Position numbers and translations under genes: made by a program
Shown here: one piece after another, positions 52,850-60,398 of the stretch
Position numbering within the stretch: the stretch's first letter is position 1
How the letters are laid out: each line of letters starts with the position of its first letter
The notes under the pieces: model-generated
Told to the model about the DNA's origin: nothing
The model's input: the letters and a program-made list of their open reading frames with translations, nothing else
The model's database searches: none
Assembly (NCBI GenBank): GCA_965205165.1
Contig: OZ242037.1
Coordinates: 1,364,001 to 1,428,000, forward strand
Direction: 5' to 3'
DNA: 64,000 nt
Source: CBDESM01 sp965205165
GTDB taxonomy: Bacteria; Chloroflexota; Dehalococcoidia; Bin125

Positions 52850-55668
52850 GTCTTGGGGACGAGCACGAAGCAGCCGATCAGGTCGGGCGTTTCGGCGTGG
52901 ATGCCGACGCGGCTGCCGCCGATCTGGGCGCGCAGGCGGGCGTGCGACTGCTGGAGCGCGGCGCGGCGCTGGTCGACGACGTGCTCGCGCCAATCGGGCT
53001 GCGCGTCGAGCATGTCGAGCGCCCACTTGACGTGGCGGACGCGCTCCTGCTGCGAGAGCTCGCGGTCGATTTTCGCGGCGTCGGCCTCGGCGAGCAACCG
53101 CAGCGGTTCGCCGTCGAGGTCGCCGATCCACTGGATCTTGCCGGCGAGCCGCTGGAAGGCGGCGGTGACCACCTCCTCGGCGTACTGCGACTGCTTCGCG
53201 CCGTCGTCGATTATGTAGCGGAGGCGGAGCAGCAGCACCGCGGTGCGCTGGTCGACGGTGCCGGTGATCGCGGCGGCGGAGCGGGGGAAGCCCTCGCCCT
53301 TCCCCTCCAGCGCATCAGCCAGGATCTGGTCCGCGAGCGCGGCGACGACCGGATGGTTGCGTCCGATCAGCGCCGCCTCGGGGCGGGGAACGTCGTCGAA
53401 GTGCGCCCGCAGCGGGAATTCGAGCGAGGAGTCGCGCCGCCCGATCAGTTCGGCGAGTTCGCCCGGCCGCAGGTCGTAGACGCCGGCGGTGCGGGTCGGC
53501 TTCAGTTCGCCGTTCCAGCGGGGCAGCCCGTTCTGGAGGAAGCGGCGGACGTCGCCGCCGACGCCGAGCACCGGGTGCATCTCGTCGAGCTCGCGCGCGA
53601 CGTCGCCCGGGTGGATTCCCCGCTGCGCATAGAAGGCGCGGGACTGTTCCTCCTTGGTCGACATCTCGTCCCAGGCGCGGTGCAGGCGGGAGACCTCCTC
53701 CGAATCGAGCCCCAGCCGCATCTGGTCGGATTCGCCGGAGCCCTGGAACAGCACGTTGTCGATCAGGGCATCGATGACCTGCTCGGATTCGACCGGGACG
53801 GGCACGGAGATGCCGAGCGATTGGCGGATTTTGACCGCCTTGCGGAGCAGCACGGCGACCACGGCGCGGTCGACGGGGTTGTTCTCGCCGAAGAGCACGA
53901 CGGTCTTGACCTCGCCGCGCGGCTGCCCGAAGCGGTCGACGCGGCCCTCGCGCTGTTCGAGCCGGTTGGGATTCCAGGGCAGGTCGTAGTGGACCACGGC
54001 GTTGTAGCTCTGGTGCAGGTTGACCCCCTCGGAGAGGCAATCGGTGGCGACGAGCACGCGGACGGGGGATTCGGCCAAGGCGTCGACGATCTCGCGGCGC
54101 TGTTCGGAGTCCCCGTCGGAGCCGGTCACGGCGTGGACGGCGAGGCCGGGATGGCGGGCTTCGAGCGCGGCCTGCAGGTGCTCGGCGACGTACTTGGCGG
54201 TGGCGATGAAGCGGCAGTAGACGATGGGGCTGAAGCCCTCGGCGAGCAGTTCGGAAACGACCGCCGCCGCCTCGGCCAGCTTGGCGTCGTGCTCGGGGCC
54301 GGCGAGCTTGTCGGCATCGCGCAGGAAGCCGGCGAGCCGGCGCAGGTCGCGGTCCTCGAGGCCGGCCGCCGGATCGTCGAGCGGCGCGGTGGGCGCGAAA
54401 TCGGCCGGCTGGTCGTCGCTGGAGTCGAGGATCTGGCGGCTGAATTCCTCTTCGGAGGGCGGTTCGGCCGCCTCCGCGGCGGACTTGCGGCGGTTTTCGA
54501 GCGCCGCCCGCGCGGCCGCCGGGCTGGAGAGGACGGAGCGGAGGATCGCGATCGCGCCCCAATAGCGGACCCGCTGGCGGTGCTGGAGCGAGCCGGGCAC
54601 GTCCACGTACTCGCGCAGGTAGCGGAGGATGGCGTTGAAGAGCCGCTCGTACTCGCCCGTCATCCGGTAGGTGCGCTCGGAGGGGAGGCGGACGGGGAAG
54701 GGCGTCTCCTGATCGTTCCAGTGCTGGAGGTCGGAGCGCTTGCGCTGGACCAGGCGGGGCACGAGGTCGTCGCGGAGCAGGCCGCCCTCGCCGTCGAAAT
54801 TCGGATCGAGCAGGCCGAGCAGTGAGCGGAAGGACTCCTCGACGCCGCTGTGCGGCGTGGCGGTGCAGAGGATCAGGTGGCGCGAGGCGTCATCGGCGAG
54901 GTCGCGGGCGAGCTCGTAGCGCTGCTGCTGCGCGCCCTCGCCGCGGGGGCGGGAGGCCATGTGGGCTTCGTCGATGATGATCAGGTCGGGCGCGTCGCGC
55001 AGGAACGGGCCGCGGTTCTTGTCGGACTTGGCGTAGTCGATGCTGACGACGAGGTGGCGGTAGTGCCGGTAGATCGAGGCGGTGGGCGGGCAGGCGCGCT
55101 GGAGGCCGGCGATGCGGGAGGACTGGACGATTTCGGCCTCGATGTGGAACTTGTCGCGCAGCTCGTCGCGCCACTGCTCGCAGAGGTGCGGCGCGCAGAG
55201 CACGCCGACGCGGCGGACGATGCCGCGGTCCAGCAGCTCGCGGGCGACCATCGCCGCCTCGATCGTCTTGCCCACGCCGACGTCATCGGCGATCAGCAGC
55301 CGCACCGGATCGAGCTTGAGCGACATCAGCAGCGGGACGAACTGGTAGGGGCGGGGCTGGACGGAGACCCCGCCGAGCGAGCGGAAGGGCCCGGCCCCGC
55401 TGCGCAGCCGCAGCCGCACCGCATCGCGCAGCAGCAGGGCGGAGCCGAACGCGCCGGCGCGTTCCGGGTCCGGCAGCTCGTATTCGGCGGACTCGAGGAC
55501 GCGGGGCTCGAGCGGCTCGTAGATGCCGACGGGATCGGCGGCGGGCGAATCGACGGGGCGGATGCGGATGACGTCCGGTTCGCCCGCATCGCGGGGCAGC
55601 ACCACCCAAGTACGTCCGCGGGCCTTGGCAAGCGCACCGGGGCGGACCTGCGAAGTTGCGGTGGTCAT
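52846..55668 (-). CDS. SNF2-family helicase (DrmD-like)
   Basis: SF2/SNF2 ATPase of 940 aa and first gene of the DISARM-like operon. An N-terminal domain (about 1-100) precedes PRPYQFVPLLM; Walker A is ADDVGVGKT (127-135), the box is DEAH (233-236), motif III TATPHS (269-274), and motif V/VI ATDCLSEGVNLHQ and QREGRVDRFGQ (572-582). The C-terminal ~350 residues are helicase-associated. Both the domain layout and the neighbour (an adenine methylase) match DrmD of class 1 DISARM. It starts 12 bases after the divergent-side aldolase stop, so a promoter must lie inside or just after the aldolase gene end or upstream. Confidence 0.87.
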   Translation of the reverse strand: MTTATSQVRPGALAKARGRTWVVLPRDAGEPDVIRIRPVDSPAADPVGIYEPLEPRVLESAEYELPDPERAGAFGSALLLRDAVRLRLRSGAGPFRSLGGVSVQPRPYQFVPLLMSLKLDPVRLLIADDVGVGKTIEAAMVARELLDRGIVRRVGVLCAPHLCEQWRDELRDKFHIEAEIVQSSRIAGLQRACPPTASIYRHYRHLVVSIDYAKSDKNRGPFLRDAPDLIIIDEAHMASRPRGEGAQQQRYELARDLADDASRHLILCTATPHSGVEESFRSLLGLLDPNFDGEGGLLRDDLVPRLVQRKRSDLQHWNDQETPFPVRLPSERTYRMTGEYERLFNAILRYLREYVDVPGSLQHRQRVRYWGAIAILRSVLSSPAAARAALENRRKSAAEAAEPPSEEEFSRQILDSSDDQPADFAPTAPLDDPAAGLEDRDLRRLAGFLRDADKLAGPEHDAKLAEAAAVVSELLAEGFSPIVYCRFIATAKYVAEHLQAALEARHPGLAVHAVTGSDGDSEQRREIVDALAESPVRVLVATDCLSEGVNLHQSYNAVVHYDLPWNPNRLEQREGRVDRFGQPRGEVKTVVLFGENNPVDRAVVAVLLRKAVKIRQSLGISVPVPVESEQVIDALIDNVLFQGSGESDQMRLGLDSEEVSRLHRAWDEMSTKEEQSRAFYAQRGIHPGDVARELDEMHPVLGVGGDVRRFLQNGLPRWNGELKPTRTAGVYDLRPGELAELIGRRDSSLEFPLRAHFDDVPRPEAALIGRNHPVVAALADQILADALEGKGEGFPRSAAAITGTVDQRTAVLLLRLRYIIDDGAKQSQYAEEVVTAAFQRLAGKIQWIGDLDGEPLRLLAEADAAKIDRELSQQERVRHVKWALDMLDAQPDWREHVVDQRRAALQQSHARLRAQIGGSRVGIHAETPDLIGCFVLVPKT

Positions 55669-55680
55669 GGCTGCGCCAAT

Positions 55681-56535
55681 CTAAAGCGCCCAGGGCGCGT
55701 TGAGCAGAGTGCGCGCCGCTGCGGTCACGGCGGTCTGGCCGGATGCCAGCGCACGGCGCGGGTCGGCGGGGGATTGCGCCAAGCCTTCGGAGAGGCCGCG
55801 CGCGAAGGCGCGATGGAGCGCAGTGCCGACGTTGATCTTGGCGACGCCGAGGGCGGCGGCGGCGGACAGCTCGGCCTCCGACATGCCGGATGCGCCGTGC
55901 AGCACCAGCGGGATGCCCGCGGCGGCTTGGATGGCGGCCAGGCGATCGCGCTGGAGGCCGCCGATCGGCGGGCCGCCGTGGGTGTTGCCGACGGCGACCG
56001 CGAGCCAGTCGATCCCGGTGGCGCGGACGAAGGCGGCGGCTTGATCGGGATCGGTCCAGGCCGGGTCGCCGATGGTGACGCCGTCTTCGTTCCCGGCGAC
56101 GTGGCCGAGTTCCGCTTCGAGCGGGATGCCGTTCCAAGCAGAGAGGCCGCGGGCTTCGCGGACGAGCTCGACGTGATCCTCGAAGGGGAGGGTTGAGCCG
56201 TCGATCATCAGGGAATCGAAGCCTGCGTCGATGGCGGCGGAGAGTTCGGCGGCGGTGTCCGCGTGGTCGAGGTGCAGCGCGGCCCGGGGGCCGCTGCCGT
56301 CGGCGAGCGGGTCGAGCGCGTGCAGGGCGGCGCGCGTCACCGCGGCTGCGGCTTCGACGCCGCCGATCTGGGAGAGCCCGGCGCGGTTGAACTGGATCAG
56401 GACGGGCTTGCCCGCCTCGGCGGCGGCCCGCAGCACGCCGCGGGCCATTTCCGGCGTCGAGACGTTGGCCGCGACGACGGCGCGGCGCTCCGCATGGGCC
56501 TGGGCGACCAGATCGCGGGGGCGAATCGGCGGCAT
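55681..56535 (-). CDS. Class II (zinc-dependent) ketose-bisphosphate aldolase
   Basis: Aldolase of the FbaA/GatY/KbaY family (284 aa), cleaving a ketose bisphosphate to two triose phosphates. Zinc and catalytic residues are visible in ALHLDHADTAAELSAAID (Asp-His), ELGHVAGNEDG, AVGNTHGGPP and LVLHGASGM. The late segment VAKINVGTALHRAF is family-typical. The sequence does not tell fructose from tagatose bisphosphate. It ends 12 bases before the SNF2 gene, so read-through into the defence-like operon is possible. Its ATG (56535) is divergent from the sigma-factor gene. Confidence 0.9.
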   Translation of the reverse strand: MPPIRPRDLVAQAHAERRAVVAANVSTPEMARGVLRAAAEAGKPVLIQFNRAGLSQIGGVEAAAAVTRAALHALDPLADGSGPRAALHLDHADTAAELSAAIDAGFDSLMIDGSTLPFEDHVELVREARGLSAWNGIPLEAELGHVAGNEDGVTIGDPAWTDPDQAAAFVRATGIDWLAVAVGNTHGGPPIGGLQRDRLAAIQAAAGIPLVLHGASGMSEAELSAAAALGVAKINVGTALHRAFARGLSEGLAQSPADPRRALASGQTAVTAAARTLLNAPWAL

Positions 56536-56613
56536 CGCGTTCCCGTGCCGCGTTGGGGCGGCTGTAGACTTCGCGCGGCGCGGGTTCCGTCCTCGGGGCG
56601 GGTGGAGGCGAGC

Positions 56614-57243
56614 GTGGCGGATGAGGCCGTGCCCCGCACGGATGACGAATTGGCGGCGGCCGCGCAGAGCGGCGACCTCGCCGCGTTCAACGAGCTCGTC
56701 CGCCGCTACGAGCGCCGCGTCTACGGGCTCTGCCGCGGCATGCTGCGCTCCCGCGACGCGGCCGAGGACGCCGCGCAGGATACGATGCTGGCCGCCTGGC
56801 GCGGGCTCTCCGGCTACCGCGGCGGCAATTTCCCCGCCTGGCTGCTGCGGATCGCCGGCAACCGCTGCCGCGACGAGCTGCGGCGGCGCAAGCGCCGGCC
56901 GACCGCCTCGCTCGACGAGCTGATCGACGAGCACGGGGACGCCTTCTCGCCGCCCGACGACGCGCCGACGCCGGAAAAGCGGGCGCTCGATTCGGAAACC
57001 GGCCGGGCGCTGCTGCGGGCCCTGGACCAGCTGCCGGACGGGCAGCGGCAGGCGGTCATCCTCTGCGATGTGCAGGGGATGCATTATGAGGAGATCGCCC
57101 AGGCGGCCGGGGTCTCGATCGGCACGGTCAAGTCGCGGCTCAGCCGCGGGCGGGCGCGGATGCGGCAGTTGCTGATCGACAGCGGGGAACTTTCGGAGGC
57201 GCGCCGGCGTTCGGCCCTAGAGGAACGCGAGGGAGGATCGTGA
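56614..57243 (+). CDS. ECF-type RNA polymerase sigma factor
   Basis: Group 4 sigma-70 factor (209 aa). Region 2 starts DLAAFNELVRRYERRVYGLC and contains RDAAEDAAQDTMLAAWRGL; region 4 is DLPDGQRQAVILCDVQGMHY followed by EEIAQAAGVSIGTVKSRLSR. The GTG at 56614 has GGAGG at a normal distance; an upstream GTG at 56602 is an alternative. It overlaps the next gene by four bases (GTGA), a usual sigma/anti-sigma coupling. Confidence 0.92.
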   Translation: MADEAVPRTDDELAAAAQSGDLAAFNELVRRYERRVYGLCRGMLRSRDAAEDAAQDTMLAAWRGLSGYRGGNFPAWLLRIAGNRCRDELRRRKRRPTASLDELIDEHGDAFSPPDDAPTPEKRALDSETGRALLRALDQLPDGQRQAVILCDVQGMHYEEIAQAAGVSIGTVKSRLSRGRARMRQLLIDSGELSEARRRSALEEREGGS

Positions 57244-58289
57244 GCCTGTTCGGACGCCTGCGCTGGATCGCCCTGCGCGCGCGGCACGGCCGGCGCTGGG
57301 AGCGCGCATCCGCATATCTGGACGGGATGCTCGACGAGGACGAGGCGGCCGCGTTCGCGCAGGGCCGCGAGACGGATGCGGCGGCGCGGGAGCACTTCGA
57401 GGACATCCAGTTCATCGCGCGGGGGCTGGCATCGCTGCCGCAGGCGGAACCGCCGCGCAGCTTCGAGCTGACCGCGGAGGACATAACGGCGGCGGAGCCG
57501 CCCGCGGCGATCCGCCAACCCGCGCCCAAATCGCTGCGTCTCGCAACCGCGGGCGCGGCGGCCGCGATCGCCGCCCTCGCCGCCGTGATCGCTTATGACG
57601 TTCTGGACAACCGCGAGGAAGCCGTCTTCTACTTGGAATCGGCGCCGGTGCTGCAGACGGAGCGGGAATCTCCGCAAGCGACGACCGCGATGCTGGCCGA
57701 TTTCGACCAGTCCGAGCAGTCCGAGCAGGCAGAAGCAGCGCTGGAAGAGCCGCCCGCGGCCGCGGCAACTGAAGAGGCCGCCTCCGCTGATGAAGCTGCG
57801 GCTGACGAACCCGAATCGGCATCGAGCGAGGCGGAGGCGATCACTTGGCGTTCCCGGGAGGAGGCGCAAGCGGCGGCCGAGCAGGAGGCCGCCGCGGCTC
57901 CCGCCGCCCAAGCCAGGTTCGCCGCGCAGCGAACCGAGTCTTCCGCTGATCAAGGCGAGTCCCAAGACGAGCCCATCGCGCAACCGGCGCTCCTCGCAGC
58001 TGAAGATCAAGCCGAGGATGCCGCCACCCTCGCGCCTGCCGTCATCGAGGAGGAGGAAGAGCCGGCATCGGCCGCCTCGGCGCAACTGGAGGCGGCGCTT
58101 GAGGAAGCCGAGGACGAGGGGCTGCTGATGGAGCGCGGCACGGAGCCCGTGCTGCTGGCCGAATCCGTCTCCGCGGGAGATGCCGGCTGGGAACGGCCGG
58201 CCCAGATCGCCCTCGCGATCATCGCGGCCCTCGCCACGGCCGCCGCAATCTGGCTCGCAATCCGCCGGCCGCGGCGCCCGCGGACCTGA
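57240..58289 (+). CDS. Probable membrane anti-sigma factor with long acidic extracytoplasmic region
   Basis: A 349-aa protein translationally coupled to the ECF gene. The N-terminal ~90 residues resemble a zinc-less anti-sigma domain (ERASAYLDGMLDEDEAAAF). A membrane segment lies at about 101-119. Then comes a ~200-residue region very rich in Glu and Ala, and a second membrane segment at about 322-342 with an arginine tail. The HxxxCxxC motif of ZAS anti-sigmas is absent. The assignment rests on position plus the N-terminal domain. Confidence 0.7.
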   Translation: MSLFGRLRWIALRARHGRRWERASAYLDGMLDEDEAAAFAQGRETDAAAREHFEDIQFIARGLASLPQAEPPRSFELTAEDITAAEPPAAIRQPAPKSLRLATAGAAAAIAALAAVIAYDVLDNREEAVFYLESAPVLQTERESPQATTAMLADFDQSEQSEQAEAALEEPPAAAATEEAASADEAAADEPESASSEAEAITWRSREEAQAAAEQEAAAAPAAQARFAAQRTESSADQGESQDEPIAQPALLAAEDQAEDAATLAPAVIEEEEEPASAASAQLEAALEEAEDEGLLMERGTEPVLLAESVSAGDAGWERPAQIALAIIAALATAAAIWLAIRRPRRPRT

Positions 58290-58356
58290 GCCGCCGAACC
58301 AGCGCCGCGCGGCGGAATTAGGCTGGAGCTCCGGCCGTTCGAGTGGAGCGTTGGGC

Positions 58357-59295
58357 ATGGCCTCCCGTTTGCGGCGCATCCGCGATTGGCTGGCTCCGCC
58401 GCTGCCGGCCGACCCGGCCGCGCCCGGCGACGACCCGGAGGCGCTGCGCAGGGCGGTGCGGCGGCTGGAAACGGCGGCGCGGAGGCGCTTGCGGGACGGG
58501 CTGGCGGGCGAGTTCCGCTCCGCCTTCCGCGGCAGCGGCATCGAGATCGACGACCTCCGGCCCTACGCGCCGGGCGACGACGTGCGCGACATCGACTGGC
58601 GGGCGACGGCGCGGCGGCCGCCGCAGGCGGGGCCGGTCGCGCGGCGCTATGTCGAGGAACGGGCGCGGACGGTGCTGTTCCTGCTCGACGCCAGCGGCTC
58701 GATGGGCTTCGGGCGCGGCGGCGCGAGCGTGCATGCCTTCGCGATCGAGCTGCTCGCCCCGCTCGCCTTCGCCGCGGCCGATGCCGGCGACCGGGTCGGC
58801 CTGATCGCGTTCGATTCGGCCGCGCGCCGGATCGTCCCCCCGGGCGCCGGACGGCGGCGGGCGCTGCGGGCGCTGCGCGAAGCATTGGCCCAGCCACCCG
58901 ACGGCGGTACCGCGCTCGCGGACGCCTTCGCGACGGCCGACCGGCTGCTGCGCAGGCGCGGGGTCGTCTTCATCCTCTCCGACTTCCTCGCCGATGCGGC
59001 GGACGATTGGGCGCCGGCGCTCTCGCGCTTGGCGAGCCGCAACGACGTGATCGCGGCCGCGCTCGCCGACCCAGCCGGCCGGCCGCTCGCGGTCGCGCCG
59101 ATCTCGCGCTGGGCCGGCATGGAAGGGGGCGGGACGGCGACGTTCGCCGGTCCCGAACCGCCGCTTGAGGATCCGCGGCGGCGCGGCCTGGAGGCGCGGA
59201 TCCGCCGGACCGGGGCCGAACCGCTGCTGCTCGAAACCGGCGACGACTGGATTCCGCCGCTGCTCGCGATCATGCGTCGACGGCGGCTGCGGTGA
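58357..59295 (+). CDS. DUF58 domain protein (VWA-like)
   Basis: A 312-aa DUF58 protein. The characteristic YAPGDDVRDIDWRATAR (70-86) is followed by a VWA-type MIDAS start LFLLDASGSMGFG (111-116), then GLIAFDS and FILSDFL. DUF58 proteins usually act with a MoxR AAA+ ATPase and BatD-like proteins in envelope or stress functions; no MoxR gene is in the window, but the next gene is BatD-like. The stop overlaps the next start (GTGA). Confidence 0.87.
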   Translation: MASRLRRIRDWLAPPLPADPAAPGDDPEALRRAVRRLETAARRRLRDGLAGEFRSAFRGSGIEIDDLRPYAPGDDVRDIDWRATARRPPQAGPVARRYVEERARTVLFLLDASGSMGFGRGGASVHAFAIELLAPLAFAAADAGDRVGLIAFDSAARRIVPPGAGRRRALRALREALAQPPDGGTALADAFATADRLLRRRGVVFILSDFLADAADDWAPALSRLASRNDVIAAALADPAGRPLAVAPISRWAGMEGGGTATFAGPEPPLEDPRRRGLEARIRRTGAEPLLLETGDDWIPPLLAIMRRRRLR

Positions 59296-60182
59296 GCGGG
59301 CGGGCGCTCCCGATCGCCGCGGCGGCCGCGGCCCTGCTGCTGCTCGGCTGGGCCGCGCTCGCCGGCGCGCAGGGCGGCTCATCCGCAACCGTCTCCGCAG
59401 CGACCGGGCACGGCGGCCCGCCGGCCGTGGGCGACGAGATCGTGATCACGATCACCGCCTCGCATCCCGCCGGCGCGGAGGCCGTGCCGGCCGGCAGCGC
59501 CGTCCTGGACCCGCTCGACCCGGCACTGGCGCAGATCGAGCGGCGCTCGCCGACTGAAACACGGATCACGCTGCGCACCCGCGCCTTCCAGACCGGCGCG
59601 TTCGAGGTCGCCTTGCCGGACGTGCTGGTCGCCTCCGGCGGCCGGCGCGAAACGATCCCGCTGGATCCGCTGCGGATCGAGATCGTCTCGCTGCTCGAGG
59701 GCGAAACGGCGCTGCGGCCCAACGCGCCGCCGGCGGCGGGGGATCAGCGCGGGTTCGCCCCTTGGCTGGCGGGGCTGATCGCGCTGGGCGCGGCGTTCGC
59801 GATCACCACGGCCCTGCGCGCCCTGCTGCGGAAGCGCGCTCCGCCGCGCACCGCCCCGACGGAACAGCCGCAAGAGCCGGCGCGGCCGCCCGAACTGCCG
59901 CAGCCGGACGGCGATGCCGAGACGTTCTGCCGCGAGCTTTCGGCGCGGGTGCGCGCGCATCTGGCGCATGCCTGGCGCGTGCCGGCGGCGAGCCTGACTC
60001 CGGCCGAGCTGCAAGCGGCGCTGGCCGAGGCGGGCGCGCCGCGGGCGATGATCGAGCGCGCGCGCACGCTGATCGCGGAGTGCGACGAGGCGCGGTTCAG
60101 CGGCGATCCTCCGCCGACGGCGAGACTGCGCCGCTACCGCGATTTGGCCGAGGCGATCATCGCCGAAGACGCGATCGCATAA
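59292..60182 (+). CDS. BatD-like membrane protein
   Basis: A 296-aa protein with a signal peptide (about 1-26), an extracytoplasmic beta-rich domain (VGDEIVITITASHPAGAEAV, TRITLRTRAFQTGAFEVALP), a membrane helix near residue 155-175, and a cytoplasmic part rich in Pro then helical. The layout and coupling to DUF58 match the BatD/DUF4381 role. It is the last gene of the sigma-factor cluster before the poly-G region. Confidence 0.72.
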   Translation: MSGRALPIAAAAAALLLLGWAALAGAQGGSSATVSAATGHGGPPAVGDEIVITITASHPAGAEAVPAGSAVLDPLDPALAQIERRSPTETRITLRTRAFQTGAFEVALPDVLVASGGRRETIPLDPLRIEIVSLLEGETALRPNAPPAAGDQRGFAPWLAGLIALGAAFAITTALRALLRKRAPPRTAPTEQPQEPARPPELPQPDGDAETFCRELSARVRAHLAHAWRVPAASLTPAELQAALAEAGAPRAMIERARTLIAECDEARFSGDPPPTARLRRYRDLAEAIIAEDAIA

Positions 60183-60189
60183 TCGCCGT

Positions 60190-60207
60190 TCCAGCGCAAG
60201 CGCTGGA
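60190..60207 (+). terminator. Short perfect hairpin after the BatD-like gene
   Basis: tccagcgc aa gcgctgga forms an 8-bp stem seven bases after the stop codon. There is no T-run, so termination would be weak. The 216-base gap 60183-60398 holds this hairpin, the poly-G tract and an AT-rich stretch, but no gene. Confidence 0.35.
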
Positions 60208-60235
60208 GCAACATCATTCGTACTTATGTACTAAT

Positions 60236-60249
60236 GGGGGGGGGGGGGG
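60236..60249 (+). repeat. 14-G homopolymer upstream of the large exported protein gene
   Basis: Fourteen consecutive G bases lie about 150 bases upstream of the next ATG, beside AT-rich sequence (tacttatgtactaat and gttttacatagttag). Such tracts slip during replication and can vary promoter spacing, or they can be sequencing artefacts. Confidence 0.9.
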
Positions 60250-60398
60250 TGAACGTTTTACATAGTTAGCGACAATCAGCGTTATACGGAGTATCGTGGC
60301 GGCGGCGATCGCGCACTTTCGGGCGCTGCCGGCCAAGGCTGCGCTCGGCATTCGAGGTGCGCCGCACACCGGAATCCGCGGACTTTTGGAGACTGCTC

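Noticed and set aside
43292..55668. BREX system
   Set aside because: A PglX-like methylase is present, but there is no PglZ, BrxC or Lon-type gene in the operon; the SNF2 and DUF1998 proteins fit DISARM better.
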